From Kosmotogaceae bacterium UBA1373 (GTDB taxonomy: Bacteria; Thermotogota; Thermotogae; Petrotogales; Kosmotogaceae): a stretch of DNA of 5,542 nucleotides. The stretch is taken from NCBI GenBank assembly GCA_002305955.1, contig DBRH01000068.1, forward strand, positions 20,352-25,893. Direction: 5' to 3'. This document shows positions 1-4,991 of this stretch, in pieces. The notes beneath the pieces are model-generated. The model was not told the origin of the DNA, did no database searches, and saw only the letters and a program-made list of their open reading frames with translations. How positions within the stretch are numbered: position 1 is the stretch's first letter; each line of letters starts with the position of its first letter. The position numbers and the translations under genes were made by a program.

Positions 1-416
1 ATCGTATAGCCGTTTTTAGAAGGTATTTTTCCGGCGATCGCGCCTCTTTCGACACCTTTGATCCTGCCTACAACGAAAAGCGCCGCGACGAGTACGCCAC
101 CTGTGTTTCCGGCCGATACCATCGCGTCGGCTCCGCCTTCCTTGACCTGCAGGGCCGTTATATAAAGAGAAGTCTCTTTCTTTCTCAACAAAAGAGAGGG
201 CTTTTCAGACATTGGAAAGACCTCTCTCGCATCGACTATTTTTATTCTTGAAGCCTCTGGATATCCTTTCAAACCGGGGGAAAGTTCCTCTTGCCTGCCG
301 ACCAGAAGTATTTCCAGATCGGGAAACTCTTTCAGAGCCAGAAGAGCACCTTCAAGATTCACTTTCGGTGCCCTGTCTCCTCCAGCAGAATCGAGCGCGA
401 TTCTCACGCCGGGCAT
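1..416 (-). CDS. plsX: Phosphate acyltransferase PlsX, N-terminal part (cut by window edge)
   Basis: PlsX makes acyl-phosphate from acyl-ACP and inorganic phosphate, the first step of the PlsX/PlsY route to phosphatidic acid; the enzyme is soluble or peripherally membrane-bound. The first 138 codons are present, under half of the usual length of about 330. Visible family landmarks are the N-terminal ALDSAGGDRAP stretch (residues 7-17, family form usually DAMGGD.AP), EKPSLLLRKK (residues 71-80), and SAGNTGG (101-107) followed by a GRIKGVERGAIAGKIP block (117-132). The ATG at 414-416 lies three bases after the rpmF stop, with GGTGAG inside the end of rpmF as ribosome binding site, so translation is probably coupled to rpmF. 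The gene order DUF177-rpmF-plsX is common in bacteria and supports the call. The DSAGGD variant of the N-terminal motif is slightly unusual. Confidence 0.93.
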   Translation of the reverse strand, partial: MPGVRIALDSAGGDRAPKVNLEGALLALKEFPDLEILLVGRQEELSPGLKGYPEASRIKIVDAREVFPMSEKPSLLLRKKETSLYITALQVKEGGADAMVSAGNTGGVLVAALFVVGRIKGVERGAIAGKIPSKNGYT

Positions 417-419
417 GGA

Positions 420-602
420 TTACTCACCAATCTCAAGAATCTGTCTTCCCCCGTAATGACCACAGTGCAGACAAACCCTGTGAGGTTGCTTGGGTTCTCC
501 GCAGTTAGGACACGTAGAAACAGAGACGGTGATCGCCCTGTACGTCTTCGCTCTCTTGAGATGAGTTCTGCTTCTACTTCGTTTTTGCTTTGGAACGGCC
601 AC
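420..602 (-). CDS. rpmF: 50S ribosomal protein L32
   Basis: A 60-residue protein of normal L32 length, a component of the large ribosomal subunit. It begins with the family hallmark MAVPKQKRSRSRTHLKRA and carries two CxxC pairs (C31/C34 and C44/C47), the zinc-ribbon form of L32. The start is GTG at 600-602 (complement), decided by an excellent AGGAGGGA Shine-Dalgarno five bases upstream (608-615). It starts 17 bp after the DUF177 gene and ends 3 bp before plsX, so it is the middle gene of a tight transcription unit. Because it has all four cysteines, it is the zinc-dependent version; no cysteine-free paralogue is seen in this window. Confidence 0.97.
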   Translation of the reverse strand: MAVPKQKRSRSRTHLKRAKTYRAITVSVSTCPNCGEPKQPHRVCLHCGHYGGRQILEIGE

Positions 603-619
603 TTTAATCCCTCCTGTAT

Positions 620-1156
620 TTAACTCTTCAATTTGGTTTTCAATTCGGAGATCGCTTTGTGCCAGCTATCATCAACAATCGCCCGATCCTGGCACTTGTG
701 ATCGGGATTCTCGTTCAGATTGGTTCCACATACCTGGCACAAACCGGCACAGTCCTTGCTGCATAGAGTCTTCAGCGGAACCTCAACAATTATAGCCTCA
801 ATAACTCGATCTGACAAGTCCAGAAGCTCTCCCTCTAATCTTATAACGTTCTCCAGCTCGTCTTTGCCGGCATCATCGACGCTCTTCAGCATTATCTCGT
901 GAACGTAAGTCGCTTCGATTGTTCCCTTTATCTGTATAACCACCGGCTTCAGGCAGCGGGCACAACTTTCTTCGACCGCGGTACTGACGCTACCGGTAAC
1001 TATGACCGAATCTTTGTCTTTGTAGAGATCTATATGGACGTTGACCGGTTCCAGCAGAGTCACTTCATCAATGAAGTCTGTCCCGAACGAAGCATCTATC
1101 GCCTTTTTGAACTCGAACGTATTTAGGTCTATCACCAGATCTCTTCTATAGTTCAC
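620..1156 (-). CDS. DUF177 / YceD-family protein upstream of rpmF
   Basis: A protein of about 178 residues belonging to DUF177 (YceD), a family almost always encoded just before rpmF and linked in bacteria and plastids to 23S rRNA accumulation or large-subunit assembly; its biochemistry is not settled. It shows the family's cysteine pattern: CARC (C65/C68) and then CxxxCxGLCxxCGxNLN (C132, C136, C140, C143), probably metal-binding, with a further C155. The GTG at 1154-1156 is preferred as start because GAGGTGAT (1161-1168) sits four to five bases upstream. In-frame ATG (1210) and TTG (1228) codons would add 18 or 24 residues and overlap the ATPase gene but have no Shine-Dalgarno. Function is inferred from family and neighbours only. 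Confidence 0.88.
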   Translation of the reverse strand: MNYRRDLVIDLNTFEFKKAIDASFGTDFIDEVTLLEPVNVHIDLYKDKDSVIVTGSVSTAVEESCARCLKPVVIQIKGTIEATYVHEIMLKSVDDAGKDELENVIRLEGELLDLSDRVIEAIIVEVPLKTLCSKDCAGLCQVCGTNLNENPDHKCQDRAIVDDSWHKAISELKTKLKS

Positions 1157-1160
1157 AATA

Positions 1161-1168
1161 ATCACCTC
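1161..1168 (-). promoter_or_regulatory. Shine-Dalgarno that fixes the DUF177 start
   Basis: The minus-strand sequence GAGGTGAT lies just ahead of GTG 1154-1156, at ideal spacing. The upstream in-frame alternatives at 1210 (ATG) and 1228 (TTG) have only A-rich sequence before them, so this site argues for the shorter protein and for a real intergenic gap of about 60 bp after the ATPase gene. Confidence 0.7.
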
Positions 1169-1183
1169 TTTGCTGCCAGCAAA
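1169..1183. repeat. Perfect 15-bp palindrome ahead of the DUF177-rpmF-plsX genes
   Basis: TTTGCTG, one central base, then CAGCAAA: seven-base arms that match perfectly around a single centre. It lies directly upstream of the DUF177 Shine-Dalgarno, in the gap after the ATPase gene. The one-base centre makes a long RNA hairpin unlikely (at best a five-pair stem with a five-base loop), so a dimeric repressor operator is the more natural reading. No convincing promoter was found beside it, so the role is unproven. Confidence 0.4.
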
Positions 1184-1217
1184 TACTACATCAAGGTTGT
1201 TTCGATTCATTCGCTTT

Positions 1218-1907
1218 TTATTGAACAAAAGAAGAAAATTCTTTCATTCTCTCCAGCAGTCTTCTCGATATGGTATCGATGTCGTCGGCGCTTCTGGCCA
1301 TCGGGTTTTCCAGCTTAACTATTTCAGTTTTGCCGAAGCCATCGCGAACCAGCATTATCTCAGTCGACAGTCTCGCCGCCTCTCTCGGGTCGTGTGTAAC
1401 CATTACTATACTGAGTTTCCTTTCGTGCCATATCTCCTTTATCTCTTCCAGCAAGCGGTCCTTCATTACGACGTCCAGTGAGTTGAAGGGTTCGTCCATG
1501 AGTATAAGATCCGGCTCGAAGGCGATCGCCCTCGCTATATTGAGCCTTCGTTTCATACCGCCGCTCATCTGTGAGGGATACTTCCCTCCGTGGCCCTCAA
1601 GGCCCACCAGTCTCAGGTATCTGTTCACGTCACAGCCGGGCGAGACTATGTCGATATTTTCTCCGGCAGTTATCCACGGTATCAGCCGATCGTCCTGAAA
1701 GACAAAGGCAAGGCGCTCGCTGGATATATGCACAGTACCCTCATCAGGTTTGAGGACACCGCCGAGAATACGGAGCAAAGTAGTCTTTCCACACCCCGAA
1801 CTGCCGAGTATAGTGAGAAAGAACTTGCCCTCTGTACTGTAGTTGAGGTTATTGATAACCGTCTCCCCATCGAACCTCTTCGTGAGTCCGTCAATTTTTA
1901 AGAGCAT
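1218..1907 (-). CDS. ABC transporter ATP-binding protein, NitT/TauT (SsuB/TauB) type
   Basis: A 229-residue cytoplasmic ATPase that powers import through the adjacent permease. All nucleotide-binding motifs are present in order: Walker A GSSGCGKT (residues 35-42), Q-loop Q71 in VFQDDRLIPW, signature MSGGM (114-118), Walker B LILMDE (134-139), D-loop SLD (143-145) and switch H172 in VMVTHD. The Q-loop with L.PW and the SGGM signature variant are typical of the nitrate/sulfonate/taurine/aliphatic-amine class, which is also used for thiamine precursors and other small molecules. The ATG at 1905-1907 lies inside the end of the permease gene (17-bp overlap) with GGAAGG eight to nine bases upstream. 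Substrate cannot be read from this subunit. It is slightly shorter than SsuB or TauB (about 255), with nothing missing from the core. Confidence 0.94.
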   Translation of the reverse strand: MLLKIDGLTKRFDGETVINNLNYSTEGKFFLTILGSSGCGKTTLLRILGGVLKPDEGTVHISSERLAFVFQDDRLIPWITAGENIDIVSPGCDVNRYLRLVGLEGHGGKYPSQMSGGMKRRLNIARAIAFEPDLILMDEPFNSLDVVMKDRLLEEIKEIWHERKLSIVMVTHDPREAARLSTEIMLVRDGFGKTEIVKLENPMARSADDIDTISRRLLERMKEFSSFVQ

Positions 1908-2652
1908 AGCGGTTACCCTTCCTTATCATGAAGTCGAGAGCCTTTTCCGTGACTATGCCCAGTACAACCAGCACAAGCGTGTAGGCGAAAACCCTCACGA
2001 TATTTATAGAGTACTTGGAATCGGCAATGACTCTTCCGATCCCGGACGTTCCAACCATAAACTCGGCAACGGCAACGGACTTCCACATGATACCTATGCC
2101 AACCCTCATCGAAGAGACTATGAAAGGAAAAGCCGAAGAGAAGTAGATCTTTGTAAGCACGACCCTTCCGGGCAATCTGTAGATCTTCGCCATTTCGACC
2201 AGTTTCTTGTCAACGTTCCTTACACCCTCTGCGATGTTTATGGTAAATATGGGGAACAGTGTCAGGAAGACGATATAAACCGGTGATTTGAACCCCACTC
2301 CCCACCAGAATATGGCCAGTGCAAGCCAGGAAACTATGGGGATAGACTGGAGAACGGTCATAACGGGTTTGAGTAGCTCGTAAACGATCTCGACAAGACC
2401 CATGACAAAACCGCTGACCAGCGCCATTCCCAGGGCTATGAAAAGCCCGGCGAAGGCTTTGGCACACGTTTCAAGTATCGTTTCCCAGCCATCGATGCTG
2501 GTAACGATTTTCCAGAGACCCTCGAAAGTCTCGGCGGGTCCGGGAAGAAGAAGGTTGCTCGAAACTATCTCCGCCGCCACAAACCATACGAGTATCAATA
2601 TACCAATAGATAATAGCGGAGATATTACCTTCTTTTTAGAAGAAGAACCCAT
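1891..2652 (-). CDS. ABC transporter permease, SsuC/TauC-like
   Basis: A 253-residue inner-membrane protein of the BPD_transp_1 class, presumably acting as a homodimer with two copies of the neighbouring ATPase. A basic N-terminus (KKK at 6-8) is followed by hydrophobic segments at about 13-30, 66-90, 97-118, 124-141, 174-200 and 222-236. The cytoplasmic coupling (EAA-type) loop is seen as EMAKIYRLPGRVVLTKIYF (153-171), matching the degenerate form found in NitT/TauT permeases, and the PIVSWLALAIFWWGVG segment (105-120) is also characteristic. The ATG at 2650-2652 lies within the last codons of the binding-protein gene (17-bp overlap), with AGGTGA about eleven bases upstream, suggesting translational coupling. 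Its own 3' end overlaps the ATPase start by the same 17 bp. Confidence 0.92.
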   Translation of the reverse strand: MGSSSKKKVISPLLSIGILILVWFVAAEIVSSNLLLPGPAETFEGLWKIVTSIDGWETILETCAKAFAGLFIALGMALVSGFVMGLVEIVYELLKPVMTVLQSIPIVSWLALAIFWWGVGFKSPVYIVFLTLFPIFTINIAEGVRNVDKKLVEMAKIYRLPGRVVLTKIYFSSAFPFIVSSMRVGIGIMWKSVAVAEFMVGTSGIGRVIADSKYSINIVRVFAYTLVLVVLGIVTEKALDFMIRKGNRYALKN

Positions 2653-3556
2653 CTAGATTCACTTCACCTGTCAACTCAGGATCAAGCTCAAAAAGCCTTT
2701 CCAGGTAAATCGTGACTTCTCTCTTCGCTTCCTGCGAATCTGCAAACCTGAAACCGGCCGTATCGATGGCCTTCTCCAGTACCGGTATCGGGAAGCCGCC
2801 CATCTTTTCGGAAACGACCGAAGCAGTTCCCGTTCTATCTGTCAGAGAGAGGCTCATCGATTGACCGTAGAGCATCAAGAACGCTTCTACGACGCTTCTA
2901 TCTAGATCGCCGCTGACGAAAAGCCCCGAGGTCGGGATGTTGATTTTCTCTTCGTTGAAGGAGGCCCATAGTTCTTCGATGGGCATCGATCTAACGGCTT
3001 TTTCGACTCTGGTCATCGCAAGAGTAGCGAAGGGTTCTGGCACAAGAATTGCTTTAGTCTTTCCGGAGGCCAGGAGCTGGACGGCCTCGGCACCGCCGAC
3101 GTATGCGATCTTTATATCTTTTCCGATTTTGAGACCGCTCTTCTCGACGGCCCCTTTCAGGATAATATCGGCCGTCTGCCCGGGGGCCTGAAGTGTGAAG
3201 ATTTCCATACCGGCCAGATCCTCGACGCTGGAAATCGCCTTTTCTACGGTTATGAAGTAGAAACCGTTCCACATACTGACGGCAGCCAGTTTAATGTCTA
3301 TACCACTCGAAGCGAGTTTCGCCCCGATGGTGACAGGAAGAAGACTGATCTGAGCCTTTTTTCCGACGATCAATGAAATAGCTTCGTCAACTGAACGCCA
3401 GAGGTTTATCTCGAGGCCGGGGATTTCTGCCGAAACGTTAGAAGAAAGAAGCTGGGCGATCGGAACCAGCGTTGGTCCGACGGGATTTATGAAGCTTACT
3501 GTGGCCGACAAAAGAGTCGAAAAAATCATAAGAGTAACTACCAGAAATTTCTTCAC
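2636..3556 (-). CDS. ABC transporter substrate-binding protein, NMT1/SsuA-like
   Basis: A 306-residue secreted binding protein that would capture the substrate outside the inner membrane and deliver it to the permease. The N-terminus MKKFLVVTLMIFSTLLSA is a typical Sec signal peptide, probably cleaved near residue 18-22. The protein has no cysteine, so it is not a lipoprotein and would be free in the periplasm. Fold landmarks of the NMT1/THI5-like class are NPVGPTLVPIAQLL (24-37), GKKAQISLLPVTIGAKL (65-81), the inter-lobe region around MWNGFYFITV (95-104), and GGAEAVQLLASGKTKAILVPEPFATLA (154-180). Start is GTG at 3554-3556 with a strong GGAGGTGG site (3563-3570). First gene of the minus-strand operon. 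Family members carry sulfonates, taurine, nitrate, thiamine precursors or bicarbonate; the sequence does not tell which applies here. Confidence 0.88.
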   Translation of the reverse strand: MKKFLVVTLMIFSTLLSATVSFINPVGPTLVPIAQLLSSNVSAEIPGLEINLWRSVDEAISLIVGKKAQISLLPVTIGAKLASSGIDIKLAAVSMWNGFYFITVEKAISSVEDLAGMEIFTLQAPGQTADIILKGAVEKSGLKIGKDIKIAYVGGAEAVQLLASGKTKAILVPEPFATLAMTRVEKAVRSMPIEELWASFNEEKINIPTSGLFVSGDLDRSVVEAFLMLYGQSMSLSLTDRTGTASVVSEKMGGFPIPVLEKAIDTAGFRFADSQEAKREVTIYLERLFELDPELTGEVNLDGFFF

Positions 3557-3576
3557 GAATAACCACCTCCATCAAA

Positions 3577-3582
3577 ATTATA
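3577..3582 (-). promoter_or_regulatory. Candidate promoter (-10) of the transporter operon
   Basis: A perfect TATAAT lies on the minus strand, 21 bases before the GTG of the binding-protein gene. The hexamer 17 bases upstream (TCGCTA, about 3600-3605) is a poor -35. Transcription would begin near 3570, leaving a leader of only about 14 bases that starts at the Shine-Dalgarno itself. It is the only good -10 upstream of this operon. Confidence 0.55.
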
Positions 3583-3606
3583 CACTGACTTCGGATATGT
3601 AGCGAG

Positions 3607-3647
3607 GGCTTTTCAGCTTTCCACGCCATATAAAGAGACTGAAAGCC
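3607..3647. repeat. Imperfect inverted repeat in the divergent intergenic region
   Basis: GGCTTTTCAG (3607-3616) and CTGAAAGCC (3639-3647) are inverted copies apart from one extra T, separated by 22 bases. It lies between the two divergent promoter candidates, upstream of the transporter -35 region. It could be a binding site for a regulator serving the operon, or a chance match in AT-rich DNA. The rest of 3583-3709 shows nothing else that can be supported. Confidence 0.3.
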
Positions 3648-3709
3648 ATTATTTGGTTCTCAGAGTGAAATCCCGGAGATAGCGAATGAAATCGACCTCT
3701 GAAAGGGAT

Positions 3710-3738
3710 TTGGTAATTGAGCCGCGGAGTGGTAGAAT
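3710..3738 (+). promoter_or_regulatory. Promoter of the HU gene
   Basis: -35 TTGGTA (3710-3715), a 17-base spacer, and -10 TAGAAT (3733-3738) preceded by TGG, giving an extended -10. The -35 matches consensus at four of six and the -10 at five of six positions. Start of transcription would be near 3745, giving a leader of about 27 bases containing the AAGGGGGG ribosome binding site (3758-3765). This is the best-formed promoter in the window and suits a highly expressed nucleoid protein. Confidence 0.65.
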
Positions 3739-3771
3739 AATAGCGATATCTCATGCGAAGGGGGGAACTGT

Positions 3772-4044
3772 ATGAACAAAAAGGAACTCATCGCTGAAAT
3801 CGCAGAGAGAACAGGCGTAACCAAGAAAGATGCCGGCAAGACCCTGGACACCGTAATCGAAATAGTCGAAAAGACCCTGTCCAAGGGCGAAGTTGTCAGA
3901 CTCGTAGGTTTCGGTACGTTCATGGTGGCTTCCAGAAAGGCAAGAAAGGGAGTCAACCCGAGGACGAAGAAACCTATCACCATCCCCGGCGGAAAGGTAC
4001 CGAAGTTCGTACCTGGCAAGGAACTGAAAGAGAAGGTAAAATAG
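3772..4044 (+). CDS. hup: HU-family DNA-binding protein
   Basis: A 90-residue nucleoid protein of standard HU length that forms dimers and bends DNA non-specifically. Helical N-terminal half MNKKELIAEIAERTGVTKKDAGKTLDTVIE (1-30), the beta-turn hallmark VGFGTF (45-50), and the DNA-binding arm from about residue 52 to 76 with R55, K56, R58, K59 and the intercalating proline P63 in the VNPRT segment; it ends with the usual KVPKFVPGKELKEKV. A bacterial HU rather than IHF is suggested by the even basic charge and standard length, although the split is not absolute. The ATG at 3772 has a strong AAGGGGGG site six bases upstream. It has its own extended -10 promoter and a strong terminator directly after, so it is probably transcribed mainly as a single gene. 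Confidence 0.96.
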   Translation: MNKKELIAEIAERTGVTKKDAGKTLDTVIEIVEKTLSKGEVVRLVGFGTFMVASRKARKGVNPRTKKPITIPGGKVPKFVPGKELKEKVK

Positions 4045-4056
4045 TCTTCAAGGCTG

Positions 4057-4088
4057 AGCGGCGGCTCTCAAGCCGCCGCTTTTGTTTT
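4057..4088 (+). terminator. Strong intrinsic terminator after the HU gene
   Basis: A perfect ten-pair GC-rich stem, AGCGGCGGCT (4057-4066) with AGCCGCCGCT (4071-4080), closes a four-base CTCA loop and is followed by TTTGTTTT. It begins 12 bases after the HU stop codon. The U-tract ends exactly where the Shine-Dalgarno of the next gene begins (4089), leaving no room for a promoter between the two. Confidence 0.93.
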
Positions 4089-4096
4089 GGAGGTGA
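4089..4096 (+). promoter_or_regulatory. Shine-Dalgarno fixing the DUF881 gene start
   Basis: GGAGGTGA lies eight bases before ATG 4105-4107. An in-frame TTG at 4087 exists, but it falls inside the terminator U-tract with no ribosome binding site, so the ATG is the supported start. Confidence 0.8.
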
Positions 4097-4104
4097 AGTT
4101 TTTA

Positions 4105-4986
4105 ATGAAGACCGTCTTGATCGTTTCGCTGGTGGCCGCTCTAACTGTCATTTCGGTAATAACTCTCATATACACTGTCGGCCTGAGGAACGAGATCCTT
4201 TCCAGCACAAACAATATCGGAACGAAAAACCTGGAAATCGAACTGAAGGCGCTCTCCGCTGAAATCGGGAAAGTGAAAGACGCGGTTGAATCTCTCAATA
4301 TCGTTGATTACAGCCCTCAGATACTCTCTTTCAAGGAGGATTTTACAAGCCTCCAAACGGTCCTCGACAAACTCAATATTACCAATTCTCAAGAATACTC
4401 GACGCTGAATGAAACACTGGATAGTCTCGAAGAGTCCGTAAATGAATTACACTTGCTTTTGGGCGAGAATAAGGAAGTCCCGGAAAATCAATATAAAATA
4501 GAAGAACTGGCCGGGAAGATAGAGCTTATGGAGTCGGAATTCCTCAAGAACGTTGAGACAATTAAGGTCGAATTGATTTCGAAGCTTGACTCCATAAGAC
4601 TCCCGGAAATCCCGACTGTACCCACGTACGACGCGACCGAGGGCAGCGGTATAAGGATCAGAATCGAATCTGGTTTCAAGGGGAGCAGTATACTGCACGA
4701 CAGCGATCTACTGGTAGTGATGAACGAACTTTACTCGCTTAAGGCAACGAGCATCTCCTTGAACGGAAAGAGAATTTTGCCTTATACATATATAAGATGT
4801 GTAGGCTCAACTGTTATAATCGATGGTGAACCTACGACTATTTCACCCATCGTGATAGAGGTTCTGGGTGATTACGATTATCTGGTATCCGGTCTGGGCC
4901 TTTTGAGCGAGGCTTTCAAGGGGAGAGAGATAGGTATGACTTTCTTGCCCCTCGAGTTTATAACCATTCCCGCGGGAGGGGGTTGA
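4105..4986 (+). CDS. Membrane-anchored coiled-coil protein with DUF881 domain (YlxW/YlxX-like)
   Basis: A 293-residue protein. Residues 1-27 are a single hydrophobic N-terminal anchor with little positive charge before it (K2), followed by a region of about residues 40-165 rich in leucine, glutamate and lysine that looks coiled-coil, a proline-rich hinge (RLPEIPTVP, 165-173), and a C-terminal domain. That domain matches the DUF881 pattern: HDSDLLVVMNELYSLKATSISLNGKRI (198-224), IRCVGSTVIIDGEP (230-243), then IVIEVLGDYDYLVSGL (249-264). In Firmicutes and actinobacteria DUF881 proteins sit beside cell-division or envelope genes; their molecular function is unknown. The C-terminal domain probably lies outside the membrane, but the topology is an inference. 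The next gene starts five bases after its stop, so the two are very likely co-translated. An unusually strong terminator lies immediately upstream. Confidence 0.8.
   Translation: MKTVLIVSLVAALTVISVITLIYTVGLRNEILSSTNNIGTKNLEIELKALSAEIGKVKDAVESLNIVDYSPQILSFKEDFTSLQTVLDKLNITNSQEYSTLNETLDSLEESVNELHLLLGENKEVPENQYKIEELAGKIELMESEFLKNVETIKVELISKLDSIRLPEIPTVPTYDATEGSGIRIRIESGFKGSSILHDSDLLVVMNELYSLKATSISLNGKRILPYTYIRCVGSTVIIDGEPTTISPIVIEVLGDYDYLVSGLGLLSEAFKGREIGMTFLPLEFITIPAGGG
4812..4820 (+). promoter_or_regulatory. Possible internal promoter for the lipoprotein gene
   Basis: TGTTATAAT, a perfect extended -10 (TG, one base, TATAAT at 4815-4820), lies inside the DUF881 gene about 170 bases before the lipoprotein start. 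The -35 at 17-base spacing (ATAAGA) is poor, but extended -10 promoters tolerate that. It could also be chance in coding DNA. Confidence 0.25.
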
Positions 4987-4991
4987 TTCAG

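Noticed and set aside
212..623. Two overlapping plus-strand open frames of 98 and 110 codons
   Set aside because: They lie opposite plsX and rpmF, which are certain, and the translations look random.
1157..1217. Promoter for DUF177-rpmF-plsX in the gap after the ATPase gene
   Set aside because: Hexamers such as TTGATG and TAGTAT occur but not at usable spacing, so no promoter is claimed.
1270..1698. 142-codon open frame on the plus strand
   Set aside because: It is antisense to the ATPase gene, serine-rich with no recognisable domain, and shares its span with a clear ABC ATPase.
3995..4014. Inverted repeat AGGTAC / GTACCT in the HU gene
   Set aside because: The arms arise from two Val-Pro codon pairs (GTA CCn) in the conserved KVPKFVPG segment, so coding constraint explains it.
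3660..4019. 119-codon open frame on the minus strand
   Set aside because: It is antisense to the HU gene and its promoter; the HU protein is unambiguous and the antisense product has no family features.
4087..4104. TTG start adding six residues to the DUF881 protein
   Set aside because: It falls in the terminator U-tract with no ribosome binding site; ATG 4105 has GGAGGTGA at ideal spacing.
4843..4871. Inverted repeat TCACCCA / TGGGTGA in the DUF881 gene
   Set aside because: Short arms within a conserved coding domain, with no adjoining regulatory signal; likely chance.
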